A stretch of DNA of 64,000 nt from Arctopsyche grandis (taxonomy: Eukaryota > Arthropoda > Insecta > Trichoptera > Hydropsychidae). This document shows, piece after piece, positions 1-10,696 of the stretch. Location of the stretch: NCBI RefSeq assembly GCF_051622035.1, contig NC_135356.1:6670579-6734578 (forward strand). Reading direction: 5' to 3'. The notes beneath the pieces are model-generated. The model was not told where the DNA came from. It made no database searches and was given only the letters and a program-made list of their open reading frames with translations. The position numbers were made by a program, and so were the translations under genes. The first letter of the stretch is position 1; each line of letters begins with the position of its first letter.

Positions 1-20
1 TTAAATTAATTTAAATATTT

Positions 21-71
21 AACGACAACCAATCAGAAATGAATTTGACGACAGCCAATCAGAAACGAATT
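21..71. repeat. Two 24-bp direct repeats
   Basis: Two near-identical 24-bp units, at 21-44 and 48-71, share the core CCAATCAGAAA and differ at two positions. A short CA run follows (about 73-89). No function can be assigned; it is probably part of an unrecognised interspersed repeat cut by the window edge. Confidence 0.6.
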
Positions 72-156
72 ACACACACACACACACAACGAACGATCTT
101 TGTTTTATATATAAAATGGTTCTTAGAAACTGCTTTACTTCTTCCTTCAGTTTAAT

Positions 157-553
157 AAAGCGTGAAGACCAGAATGATCAGCCACGTCGAAGCTTTTGAG
201 ATGTGGGTCTACAGGCGTATTGTGAAGATCCCATGGACCAAATTAAGTTGTCCTTAGTATGATAGGGAGAGGCAGGGAACTTTTTTCTGTCATCAAACGG
301 AGAAAGACAGCACCTCGGACACATGATAAGGGGTCCAAAATACGAATATCTCCGTTTGATAACCATGGGAAAAATAGAAGGTAGAAAATGGATTGGCAGG
401 AAGAAGTTGTCTTGGCTTCGAAACATGCGCATGTGGACCGATATGAGTGCCGAAGAGCTATTCCGAGCCGCTGAAGACCGATGCGGATATCTGCAAACAA
501 TCGAAGAGGTGGTCGCCAACATCCGGATGCAGACAAGGCATTAAGAAGAAGAA
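157..553 (+). mobile_element. RTE-like LINE 3' fragment (reverse transcriptase C-terminus)
   Basis: Translation gives the C-terminal tail of an RTE-type endonuclease-reverse transcriptase ([38 protein letters not shown]) ending in a stop followed by an AAGAAGAAG tail. The same protein tail recurs on the minus strand at 20059-20863 and 61510-62190, and in shorter form at 42284-42480 and 4428-4531. This copy is 5'-truncated and has a small internal deletion and frameshift near 240-250, so it is dead. The RTE assignment rests on the protein tail and on the short tandem 3' repeat instead of poly(A). Confidence 0.8.
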
Positions 554-1745
554 AGAACCCTCCCTTTCAATAGCCATCATCTTAATTCTGCACAGAAAAA
601 GAGATGTACATACATCTGTAGGTGTTCCATACATTGTTGTCAACACCCGAGAGTTTAATTTATTCTTCATCAGTGTTTAGAATTCAATAGAAGGCTTTCC
701 TTTCGCCGACCAGCGGGAAAATCATGCAGACCGTTGGTTGAAAGCCACTGATGAAGATAAAATCACAGTACAATTACCTTTCTTGGAATTGCAACCTCAT
801 TGATTTGTGATATGTCATACTACATACTTTGGTATGAAAATTTAAAAAAAAATAAAACAGTTAATCAAATTGAGATGCATGAAATGTCGCGGACAAATGA
901 CAACATCAATACAATGTATGAAAACAAATTCTGGAGGTTTTAGTTTGTTGAACCGATGTCATGTGTAGAATAATTTAAAACGAGACATCCATAACTTAGA
1001 TAGAACTGTTTGGAATTTTATTTTGATTACTATACTATCTTCTTATATTTCATTACATATTTGGGTATACACAAAAATAATAAAAAGCTTGTAAAAAACA
1101 GTATATGTACATAAATTCTTGAAATCGATTTATTTTTAATTCTTATTGATAGTAATATTATAATAAAATCACATAGACAACAAAACGACTGGGGTTTTGA
1201 GGGTATTCTAAATACATACATGAACTAACCATTCATCAATGTTTACATATATGTATATTTACATTAATTAATTATATGCATGTGTATTGTACACCATTCA
1301 ATGTAAAGTGCAATTAAAGTTATGATCTTAACAGTTCTCTTGGATACAATTTGTACCAAACGCTATATTTCAATATGTAGATAGCAAGTTTATATTAAAT
1401 ATATGAAAAGTACAAATATTTCATTTCAGAATTAAAATTTGACCAGTAACTACAGGTTAACGATGCGTCACTATAGCCAAAAATAAAGAATAAAACGCAG
1501 TAAAATATATTTAAAAAATAATACGGATAAATTAAAACATAAATTTTGACAAGTCCCCATATATAAGTTGGAGAACAAGTCGACATTGATTTATGTATAT
1601 TTCATTGAAAAGGCAAATCGTATATCAACTTGGAATAAATCGTTATAGTTTGCAATACATATTAGGAGCAAAATTTTTAAGTATGCATATATATTATATT
1701 TATATATATTTCACTACAAACTATTCAAACTGCATAATATGTATG
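554..1745. other. AT-rich stretch, no gene recognised
   Basis: Short ORFs here are low-complexity and on both strands. No splice-flanked conserved segment, RNA gene or repeat terminus was recognised. Confidence 0.6.
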
Positions 1746-1747
1746 TA

Positions 1748-3539
1748 CAGTCCCTACTCACATTATTAGAAACACTTACGTTTATCAGTTTTCTAAAAAA
1801 AAAAACGTAATAAAATAAAAAGAAAAGACAAACAATATTCACTTTTTAAACATTTACAAATAAAAAGTATAAAAAAATAAACTAATATTCTGTGTTATCC
1901 CCTTAGCCTTAATAACAGCCAAAATACGTTTTTGTATACTTCGTATGCAACTATGAACCATTGCCTTTATCTGGTTGCTTGCCTATGCTTCAGTGAATCG
2001 GTCTTTTAAAATTTGTAATATAGTTGGGAAACTATTAACAACTGATTTCATGAAGCTCCAGGCGTTTTCGATAGGATTAAGGTCTGGGGAATTACCAGGC
2101 TATACCAGGAGAAATCAAATAAAAAATGCTACAATTTTGACCATCTTGACGTCTAATGGTAAGTTGCTTCGTATGCAACTATGAACCATTGCCTTTATCC
2201 GGTTGCTTGCCTATGCTTCAGTGAATCGGTCTTTTAAAATTTGTAATATAGTTGGGAAACTATTAAAAACTGATTTCATGAAGCTCCAGGCGTTTTCGAT
2301 AGGATTAAGGTCTGGGGAATTACCAGGCTATACCAGGAGAAATCAAATAAAAATGCTACAATTTTGACCATCTTGACGTCTAATGGTAAGTTGCTTCGTA
2401 TGCAACTATGAACCATTGCCTTTATCCGGTTGCTTGCCTATGCTTCAGTGAATCGGTCTTTTAAAATTTGTAATATAGTTGGGAAACTATTAACAACTGA
2501 TTTCATGAAGCTCCAGGCGTTTTCGATAGGATTAAGGTCTGGGGAATTACCAGGCTATACCAGGAGAAATCAAATAAAAATGCTACAATTTTGACCATCT
2601 TGACGTCTAATGGTAAGTTGCTTCGTATGCAACTATGAACCATTGCCTTTATCCGGTTGCTTGCCTATGCTTCAGTGAATCGGTCTTTTAAAATTTGTAA
2701 TATAGTTGGGAAACTATTAACAACTGATTTCATGAAGCTCCAGGCGTTTTCGATAGGATTAAGGTCTGGGGAATTACCAGGCTATACCAGGAGAAATCAA
2801 ATAAAAATGCTACAATTTTGACCATCTTGACGTCTAATGGTAAGTTGCTTCGTATGCAACTATGAACCATTGCCTTTATCCGGTTGCTTGCCTATGCTTC
2901 AGTGAATCGGTCTTTTAAAATTTGTAATATAGTTGGGAAACTATTAACAACTGATTTCATGAAGCTCCAGGCGTTTTCGATAGGATTAAGGTCTGGGGAA
3001 TTACCAGGCTATACCAGGAGAAATCAAATAAAAATGCTACAATTTTGACCATCTTGACGTCTAATGGTAAGTTGCTTCGTATGCAACTATGAACCATTGC
3101 CTTTATCCGGTTGCTTGCCTATGCTTCAGTGAATCGGTCTTTTAAAATTTGTAATATAGTTGGGAAACTATTAACAACTGATTTCATGAAGCTCCAGGCG
3201 TTTTCGATAGGATTAAGGTCTGGGGAATTACCAGGCTATACCAGGAGAAATCAAATAAAAAATGCTACAATTTTGACCATCTTGACTTCTAATGGTAAGT
3301 TGCTTCGTATGCAACTATGAACCATTGCCTTTATCTGGTTGCTTGCCCATGCTTCAGTGAATCGGTCTTTTAAAATTTGTAATATAGTTGGGAAACTATT
3401 AACAACTGATTTCATGAAGCTCCAGCCGTTTTCGATAGGATTAAGGTCTGGGGAATTACCAGGCTATTATACCAGGAGAAATCAAATAAAAAATGCTACA
3501 ATTTTGACCATCTTAGCGTCTAATGGTAAGTTGCCGTAT
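1748..3539 (-). pseudogene. Tc1-like transposase 3' end, expanded into a tandem array
   Basis: Read on the minus strand, each unit encodes the end of a Tc1-family transposase, including the box with the third catalytic acid (PGNSPDLNPIEN), then WSFMKSVVNSFPTILQILKD and RIKAMVHSCIRS. At 1854-1941 the true C-terminus follows (IQKRILAVIKAKG, stop at 1854-1856). The element ends at 1748 with a CAGT-type Tc1 terminus flanked by the expected TA (1746-1747). Everything 5' of the last-acid box is missing; unrelated sequence begins at about 3540. Most units carry in-frame stops, so no product is possible. Confidence 0.85.
1942..3535 (-). repeat. ~227-bp tandem repeat, seven copies, derived from Tc1 transposase
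   Basis: The anchor cgtatgcaactatg recurs at 1942, 2171, 2397, 2624, 2851, 3078 and 3306, giving periods of 229, 226, 227, 227, 227 and 228. The differences come mainly from a short A-run in each unit. Units 2-6 are almost identical. Unit 1 and unit 7 share a T (tatctggttgc) where units 2-6 have C. Unit 7 alone keeps TGG (Trp) at the position that is TAG (stop) in units 1-6, so the array expanded after the coding sequence had begun to decay. Confidence 0.95.
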
Positions 3540-3925
3540 TAATTTCCTATTCACCACCCTCTCGCTTTGTCATATATTAATTGTTTAAGCGTATAACTTT
3601 ATCTTTTTAACACTATATCTTATAAAATTTGCATTATAGGCTCTCACTATCTCTCACATACATATATTTTTACTTCACTCATAGGTTATATAATGAATGT
3701 TAGAATGTTTATATTACAATTTGTTCCATCCTTTGTGTTTACCCAAGGTTGTAGTATTTAAAAGAAATTAGCAGAAACAGGAATTATAGCAGCGTCGTAA
3801 TGAGGCTTCCATAGGATTTCCCTTTTAAATACTCAAAAGTTTCATGTGACAGCTGGTGAGTCCATTTAAAGACAGCTTTTGACTGTAAGTTTGTGTATGA
3901 ACAAACTAATATGTTCATGAATGAA
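3540..3925. other. AT-rich stretch between two transposon relics
   Basis: No conserved coding segment or terminal repeat seen. Confidence 0.5.
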
Positions 3926-4386
3926 TGAATGAGCATATACGTGCGTAGTATTCTCTAGTACTTCGAATTCTATAATTTTCTTCCATTATATGGAGTCCTA
4001 CCCATACAACTCATTCATTGAAGATTGAGAGAATCCAAAAACGGTTTCTCAGATATATTTATATGAAACTGTATGGTTATTATCCTTGGCTATATCCTAG
4101 TGCATTCCTATTAGGGGCCTTGGGTTTCAACTCGTTGGAGTCTCGTAGGGTTATGTTTATAGGAAGTCATTTTTTTAAGCTGTTGAATGGGATAATACAC
4201 AATCCTCAGGTTCTTAATGAATTTAGATTGTATGAACTAGGAAATTCAGGGACTTGAGGAATCGTGATTTGTTTGTTCCTCTTGTGGCTCGCACAAATAT
4301 ATTGGCAACGGCTCCTATGTATATCTAGGGCGATATATCTGCTCAACCGGATTGCTGGTGAAATTGACCTCTTCAATATAAACTAT
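3926..4386 (+). mobile_element. Jockey/CR1-like LINE, C-terminal RT fragment
   Basis: Encodes the tail typical of jockey/CR1-group reverse transcriptases (IERIQKRFLRYIYMKLYGYY, LESRR, FFKLLNGIIHNPQVLNE, then RNRDLFVPLVARTN and SRAIYLLNRIAGEIDLFNI). Frameshifts occur after about 4250. A second copy lies at 40601-41040. The fragment stops inside a perfect hairpin at 4368-4408. The clade call rests on the protein tail only. Confidence 0.75.
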
Positions 4387-4408
4387 ACTATAGTTTATAT
4401 TGAAGAGG
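4368..4408. repeat. Perfect 41-bp hairpin at a LINE-LINE junction
   Basis: Two 20-base arms (4368-4387 and 4389-4408) are exact reverse complements around one spacer base. The left arm is the natural end of the jockey-like fragment; the right arm is its inverted copy. A minus-strand RTE fragment starts about 20 bases later. Confidence 0.85.
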
Positions 4409-4427
4409 TATACTATAGTTTATAGAC

Positions 4428-4531
4428 ATAGTTCTTCGCGAATCTCAAACGCGTACGAAGATTGAGATGCTTGTTTGTAAGCGCTGCCTTAAGTTTGATG
4501 AACACTGTTCTAGCCATCTCGATGCAGAACA
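4428..4531 (-). mobile_element. Short RTE LINE fragment
   Basis: About 100 bp match the stretch of the RTE family around RTRLRFAKNY and MARTAFVKM found at about 20505-20605 and 61955-62055, in the same minus orientation. There are several substitutions and the fragment is truncated on both sides. Confidence 0.75.
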
Positions 4532-4706
4532 GTGTTCGGTAATAATATACAAAAAAAATAACAACTTGGTGTTACAAATAACGACGTTACGATAAAGAGA
4601 ATATAGAAAACACAAAAGTTCACCGATGTCTCTAATAATGTAAGTAGGATTTCCCTTTTAAATTGGACTGTAACCTATACATATACTTTAAATGTTGACA
4701 CATAAG

Positions 4707-5763
4707 TAGGGTTGCCATACGTTCCGTATATACGGGACATGTTCCGTATTTCACTACTCGGTCCCGTATTACAATTTGTCCCGTTTTCTCCCTAAACTCT
4801 GCGTGAGATAATTGGCGCGGCAAGGATCTATACCACCAAAAGCCCTTAAAGATTTTTTTGACGATCCAATGAGTGAAGCTTATTTTTGCTTCTTGCATTC
4901 ACAGCTCAATAAATTTGAATCTCAAATTAAAAAAATAGAAAAATCAAACATCACAGTCTTGGAAGTAAAGTCTTTATTAGAAGAGACAGACAACATATGA
5001 TCGAGAGGAAAAAATCCAATTTTATTGGAATGACGACAAAAAAAATTTTGAATCTCTTAAAGCTTGATTCTGGAAACAGTGCCAAAGTGGAAACTTCCGA
5101 AAAACAGATTGTCGATTTCTTTAACACTGCTGTAGAATACATTGATAAGTGGTCCCAATCATTCAAAAAATTTAATGCTTTCGATTGGATGACTCTCAAG
5201 CAAGTTCCTGAATGGGGGGAAATAGAACGAACCGTTGAATATTTGCAAGTAAGGAACATCGATGTTGGAAACAATGAGCTTCTTTTCAACCAGTTCGTAT
5301 ATTTAAATAAAAATAATACCAACGAAAACTGGGAGACAACGCTGAAATTGAGTATGGAAGAGAAACGGCTGAAGTTTTTAGACATACCAAGCATATTGAA
5401 CAGAAGTCATGTTTAATAAAACTGTGTAATTATATATTTGTCATTCCAGCCCACAATGCCAGTGTGGAGAGAATATTTTCCCTGATGTCAACACAATGAT
5501 CGGATGAAAGAAATAAGCTGGCAGTTGAAACAGTTGAGGCAATTTTGGTTTGCCAGTATAATTTTAAAATGACTTCGCCCAACTTTATCATCATGTAAAA
5601 GAGGAAAACGATTTAATTAAAAAAGTTAAATCATCGTTAAAATACGATTGGGCTAAAAAAGACTATTTTTTTAAAATAAACTATTACCTACTTACTTTTC
5701 CATGTTGTATTTATGTAGCACTTAAATGTCCCGTATCAATGCTTGACAATTATGGCAACCCTA
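4707..5763 (+). mobile_element. hAT-family DNA transposon (1,057 bp) with TIRs and 8-bp TSD
   Basis: Both ends begin TAGGGTTGCCATA (left at 4707; right, inverted, ending at 5763), with further subterminal similarity around tgtcccgtat. The element is flanked by an exact 8-bp duplication CACATAAG (4699-4706 and 5764-5771), as expected for hAT transposition. It is far shorter than an autonomous hAT and carries only the C-terminal part of a transposase, so it is an internally deleted, non-autonomous copy. The intact TSD suggests a moderately recent insertion. Confidence 0.93.
4812..5590 (+). pseudogene. Decayed hAT transposase, C-terminal part
   Basis: Three out-of-phase blocks remain. The first is about 60 codons (KALKDFFDDPMSEAYFCFL) ending at 5000. 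The second runs about 4997-5416 (FKKFNAFDWMTLKQVPEWGE). The third, at about 5451-5575, encodes the hAT dimerisation domain, AHNASVERIFSLMSTQ followed by an in-frame stop where a Trp codon is expected (TGG to TGA), then SDERNKLAVETVEAILV. The zinc-finger and most catalytic-core regions are absent. No product expected. Confidence 0.85.
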
Positions 5764-5771
5764 CACATAAG

Positions 5772-6348
5772 ACAGAAACGTTGATAGTTTAGAGCTAACG
5801 TAAGATTTATACAAATCTAAACATTAATTTATATATATAGAAAATTTTTACAAACTAAATATATAAGTATAATGTATTAAAATATATTATGAAAAAAATA
5901 TCGAAACATTTTTTATAAATAAAAAATTCTTCTCAAATGAGAAATAAATTGATTTTCCAAAAATATTTTAGTTAATTAGGTTCTATTGTGATTTCGTATA
6001 TTAATTAAACAACAGATACAGAATAACAATTATGTGAATATGTTTGTTAACTTTTGAACAAATATATATACATACATACATAAATCAACACTAAAGCTAA
6101 TTTAAAAAGCAAATTCAATCAGCCGGTTATAATGTACAAGTGTCCGAAGCTGTTGTAATTTTAATGTATTAAATTTGTACGTTTCAGAGCAATGGATTAC
6201 ATAAATATAATTTTAACATATTTACAATAGCCGTATAATCACAATATTAATACGCCAAGAATGTTACATTGTATTTTAGTAAAACTAACTTGTCGTTTGG
6301 TTTCATGTACGATATGTGTGTAATATCTTAGGTTCATTTAAGAATGAA
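5772..6348. other. AT-rich spacer / likely ZDHHC16 3' flank
   Basis: Low-complexity AT-rich DNA lying 3' of the minus-strand palmitoyltransferase stop at 6349-6351. Part of it is probably the 3' UTR; the end was not determined. Confidence 0.45.
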
Positions 6349-8421
6349 TTACGGCCAATCTTCGTAAGTATCGTGGACCGTGTGCCACACGAGTCCAGAG
6401 CCAACGGGATGATGACCAGATGGCAATATCACATTGAAAAAGATCGATCTGCCTCCGACCAAACCCAAGAATACCCTCCAATTCTTCTTAGGACCAAAGT
6501 CAAAAGGATTCCTAAAAGCCTTACCCAACCTCCTCATTTCCGCTTGGTTTATATGAGACTCGACGCTCGTCTCACCCTTGGTTATGAGCTTACCATGCCA
6601 GACTACCAAAGTGCCCAACGACAAGAGCACAGCCACGTTTATAATCGCCATGTAGATCACGGCCCTCCTCATGGCAGGATCGGCGGCGATCTTCTGAGCA
6701 AACGTCAGTTTGGGAACGGGCAGCTTGTGCTCCCTCGGAAGTATGACATTATCGTATTCAGGAAATCCTAGCACTGGAATCAAAGCACCCGTGTTATTCA
6801 TGTGAACGGGATGACCTATCAAATCGGGCTCGTTCTCCGACGGCACAGAAGTCTCATCTCCCACCCACAGCACGACGTATCCGATATCTATGCCCGCGAT
6901 TATGATGAAAAACACTCCGATGACCATGTACACCATGTACAGGTAGAAATGACGACGGTTGAAATGTCCCACGCAGTTGTTCAGCCACGGACAGTGATGG
7001 TCCATGCACAGTACACACGTATTGCACACAGAACAGTGGTGACTCCGGGGCGGCTTCGGCGCGATGCACTTTCTGCATATGCTGACAGCTTCGACGATCA
7101 AAGACGCCTGTAAGAATGCACGATAGTATATTCGAGGATTCAAACGAACAAAACAATCGCTTCGCAAAATGGCAACGCACGCGCAACATGAAAATTTACC
7201 GCCGACGATGCGCAGTTAATGAAAATATGATACCTCGGGTGGATGACCGGGAGATGTTACGACAGCTTTATAATAATGGAAGATTATGTTGACGAGCAGC
7301 CAATGTCCGAAGATCATCAGAAATATGGTAACAGTCGGATTTCTCTCCCACCAATACGGAAGACCGAGCCAGTAAGCGATAAATACCACACTCGACGTCA
7401 ACAGCGACACCATCAACACGAAAAACTGCATAGAAATGGTATACAATTAGCATGAAATAGATAATATATGTAAATATGTATGTCATAATCTTACTCATAC
7501 CTTTCCTAAGGAGCCGGCGAAATTGTCGACGAACCAAAACACTGGTTCTAATAGAACGTCAGTGACGTAGTTGGCATTGACATGATGGTTGTAGGTCAAA
7601 GAGTTCATCGTCAGCGAAAATTCGGACCAGGCACGTTGAAATTTGTGCCTGCAACATACATAAATGCATATTACATATACATATAAATTAAACCAGTGTG
7701 AAGCTGAAAGTTTTCTCAGTTTTGAGTATATGTCCAATCAGGAAAGATTTGAATTAAATTGACCCATCAAACTGTTGCCTCAATTAATATGCTGACCAAT
7801 GCCGATAGGCATTTTGCCAACAAGTCCATGAGTATGTAAAAAATAAGCCTAGTAGCATTGAAAAAAAAACGCATTGAACATGGGTCGTGTAATCCGTGTC
7901 CAATGTTTATAATGACTGGTTTACACCGGAATTTCTGAATTTATAACCATAGCAGAATTTCCCGATGGAAGCCCATAGCTGCTGATTATTTTAGATTGTG
8001 GCTTGACATTTAGATTGTGAGTTAATTACATTTTAACAACAATGAAGAAGATGGAACTAGTTTTGGAAAAATACATTCATTTATAGACTTCTTTTGTTTG
8101 TTTTATATTGTTTCAAGATATATTAGAGAGTCGAAACACACCTTTACAAATTTTGAAATCCTCGGCGGTAGTTATCTAAGGTTTGTTTGAATTAGCTACA
8201 ATTTTTATACCTGCTTTCTATTGGATTTCTAAATAATTCTAGTTGGGAATGTTGGCGAAATTTTCAGCGTGGCGGGCTTTCAACGGAAAAGACGTCAGCA
8301 CTCAAAGGGTTAATTGAAGAAGGATATTTTCCAATACATTCATACATGAAATCTTTGTCCTGTTCGGTGGTAAAATAAATATTATAAATAATTATAATCA
8401 CCTGATAGTCCTCGGAAACAT
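6349..8421 (-). CDS. ZDHHC16: DHHC-type palmitoyltransferase, ZDHHC16-like (4 exons)
   Basis: A membrane protein S-acyltransferase that transfers palmitate to cysteines; mammalian ZDHHC16 acts at the ER/Golgi. Coding exons: 8402-8421, 7501-7648, 7234-7425 and 6349-7107, all with GT-AG introns and consistent phase, giving 372 aa (the human protein is about the same size). Exon 3 holds a hydrophobic segment (FFVLMVSLLTSSVVFIAYWL) and a second one (IFLMIFGHWLLVNIIFHYY). Exon 4 holds the Cys-rich domain (about residues 129-171: SICRKC, HHCSVCNTC, then DHHC at about 156-159 and PWLNNCVGHFNRRHF), two more membrane segments, the GETSVE motif after the last one, and NPFDFG near the C-terminus. Exon 1 (MFPRTI plus a split Arg codon) was chosen because only that ATG gives the right phase at a CAG/GTGATT donor; it is the least certain part. 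An out-of-frame ATG lies just upstream. Confidence 0.9.
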
Positions 8422-8671
8422 AAAAATCCTCCATCTTAGAGAGAATAATTTAACCATTTTGTTTCACTCCTTCAAATAGCAGCACAAGAAAACCTAAAAC
8501 AGAAACAATAATTGGTATAATATATTATATTAGGCTGAACACATTCCTTTGTGACACAAACAGAACAGAGGGTTGAAAATAAAATGCAAAAAATCATTGC
8601 AAAGATAACTTTTTTTTTTAAATATATGAAATTTTAACTACCCGCGCAAAATCACAACACACAATATAGAT

Positions 8672-8865
8672 TTTTCATTCCAAATTGACACTTTTTCATT
8701 TCAAATTGACCCTTTTTCATTTCTAATTGACCTTTTTTTTCATTTGACATTGAAAAGGGATCAATTTGAAATGAAAAAGGTTTAATTCAAAATTAAAAAG
8801 GGACAATTTGAAACGAAAAAGGGTCAATTTAAAATGAAAAATGGTCAATTTGGAATTGAAAAACC
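8672..8865. repeat. Degenerate ~21-bp repeats in both orientations
   Basis: Three tandem units of the type TTTTTCATTTCAAATTGACCC lie at 8672-8740. Four to five units in reverse complement (AATTTGAAATGAAAAAGGG type) follow at 8750-8865, so the whole can fold back. No coding potential. Confidence 0.8.
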
Positions 8866-8869
8866 TGTA

Positions 8870-9471
8870 TAAAAATGTGAATAAAACAAAAAGACTTATG
8901 ATCGGCATATCTTATTTCAAATTGATTACATTTCGTTCATACGTTATATAAAAAAAAAATGAGTGGTAAAGTTGCTTTTGGCGCACTTTTTATTTCATAA
9001 CAAGCACTTCTGCTAAGACCGGTGTGGATTAAGAGATAAAGATTCAATACATTTGTAGGTTATATTGTGTCTGTACCTGTAAATGACAGATGAGCTCTCC
9101 GGTATTGCTAAATAAAAGCGTCGTTGTGTCCATCATTATGAAATATCATCTGAAGTCATAAACAGTGTCATCTTCAATGCGAAAAACGGGATCGACCAAA
9201 CAAAGATCGAGATTATCAGCCACTAGAGCAACTGTACTCTTAACAGGTGCACCAACTATTATACCCTGCTCAATAAATAAGAAGAGGTTAGTAAAAAAAT
9301 GGCTCTTTTCAAAACAAAGGCTATGGAATATTCCGAAGAATTTAAATCCACTAATGTTTGGAAAATTACCGTATTTTTAAACGATGAAAAACGAGTACTC
9401 GGCAGCATTATTTTATCTATCGTGCTATTTTGATCACGGCAGTATGCCACGGCAGGGGCGTCATTTCAGCT
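8870..9471. other. No feature recognised
   Basis: Mixed-composition DNA. A 71-codon plus-strand ORF at 9165 has no recognisable domain or splice context. Confidence 0.4.
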
Positions 9472-9800
9472 TTTCCCAGTTCGGTGATTACTGGTCACAA
9501 AGTCACTAAAATCTCTATGGCTAAGTCCACACTACCGATATTTTTAATTTTCCATATCCAGTTCCCATATTGCAACCTGTGGTTGCTATTTAGGAACTGG
9601 TTATGGAAAAATTCGTAAATATCGGGTGTAGATATCGGTAGTGTGGACGTAGTCTATAACGGAACATCTGGCAGCCGAAAATTCTATCATACTAACGAGA
9701 ACTTAAGTACCAAATATTGTGTATTCGCGATTTTCATGGCAAAAATTGTCTTTGTGACCATCGCAATGCGATGAATAGTCCAATTACCCTTTTCCCAGAG
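9472..9800 (+). repeat. Interspersed repeat family A, split by a MITE
   Basis: A repeat of about 200 bp begins TTCGGTGATTA and runs through CACAAAGT, CTGACAGCCGAAAA-like and ATCATACTAAC to TTGTCTTTGTGACCATCGCA. Other copies are at 32855-33060 (same orientation) and, in two halves and inverted, at 58905-59000 and 59838-59935. The 32855 copy shows the uninterrupted sequence at the point where a 136-bp MITE sits here (9519-9654). No coding capacity; family unassigned. Confidence 0.75.
9519..9654. mobile_element. MITE with GGCTACGTCCACAC-type TIRs (Harbinger-like?)
   Basis: 136 bp with inverted ends (GGCTAAGTCCACACTACCGA and its complement), flanked by TAT on both sides (9516-9518, 9655-9657). 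Interior: TCCATATCCAGTTCCCATAT and a partially complementary right half. Two relatives sit at 27514-27650 and 27654-27783. The 3-bp target duplication suggests PIF/Harbinger, but no transposase is present to prove it. Confidence 0.85.
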
Positions 9801-10079
9801 GGGGCAAAATTTTTGACCAGCAAGGAATAACTTTCTAGATGGGGGGGGGGGTGTTTTATTAAAAAAATGAATGTATGTATATTGTAGGAATATAGCACAT
9901 CGCGTACTATCCCTTATCGATGTCAATACACTCAGTGGTGTCACCCTAATGGTTTCCACGGGTTTCCGGAAACCATGAAAAATGAAAAGTTTCTGGAAAC
10001 CCGTTATTTAATCCAAATATTCATATAATTTTTGTCAAAAACTATACAACTCTTGAAAATTTAATGAACTTCCATGCTA
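9801..10079. other. Spacer with a G-homopolymer
   Basis: A run of ten G's at 9841-9850, and an inverted pair of the motif GGGTTTCC(G/A)GAAACC at 9958-10003. No gene recognised. Confidence 0.5.
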
Positions 10080-10690
10080 TAGAGGATGAACGAATGAGAC
10101 GACTGGTTTGTTGATGCACGTGCTTTTACTATGAGAGCCAGAGACGGAGAGGTGATAGCGATTCGAACACGGCCGAGTTGGTCCCAACTCGCAGGATGGT
10201 AACTGAAACTCGACCATGTCGTAGAGCCGCCACATCACTCCCCCCCCCCTCCCCCCCAGCATCAGCGATACAAAAATTACAAAAAGAAAAAAAATATAGA
10301 AAAGGAAAAAAAATATTGTTACAAAAGGAAAGAGAAAAAAAATATTGTTGCCGTGGGCCATTCGCCGTGTGGTTTTGTAAAGCCCTGAATGGTCTGGCCA
10401 TTCGAGGGCGATGACGCTGCGAGCAGGAAGGTGGGTCGTCCGGTGGTCGTGGTGATGTGATGCTGCGCCGGCGCCGCTCGTCCGAGCCTGATGTCGGTTG
10501 GTGGGGCGACGGGGGCGGCAGGGGCATCGATATGCTTGATGAGGGTACTCCGAGCTGGACCGTGAGTCGTTGTGGCTCGAGGAGGTGTTGTGGCATCTGT
10601 CGCCCGTCCCGGCGTGAGGACGCTAGTGGAGGCGGGCGGGGCCAGATGAGAAGAATGATGATGCTGCGATGGTGTGTATCCTGTGATGAA
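10080..10690. other. GC-rich island, unassigned
   Basis: Composition rises sharply against the AT-rich surroundings and CpGs are frequent at 10330-10690, with C-homopolymers at about 10232-10257. A 214-codon minus-strand ORF (10129-10773) is Pro/Ser/Arg-rich low complexity with no recognisable domain and is probably a GC-composition artefact. It could be a CpG-island promoter or a transposon interior. Confidence 0.4.
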
Positions 10691-10696
10691 TAGTCA

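Noticed and set aside
1975-3542. Plus-strand 67-69 aa ORFs repeated in the satellite (MLAYASVNRSFKICNIV type)
   Set aside because: These are antisense to the real Tc1 transposase reading on the minus strand.
6316-7113. Plus-strand ORFs of 103-151 aa over the palmitoyltransferase
   Set aside because: Antisense shadows of ZDHHC16 exon 4.
8402-8433. Alternative ZDHHC16 start at the upstream ATG (MEDFYVSEDYQ)
   Set aside because: With the CAG/GTGATT donor it puts exon 2 in the wrong frame; kept only as a possible uORF.
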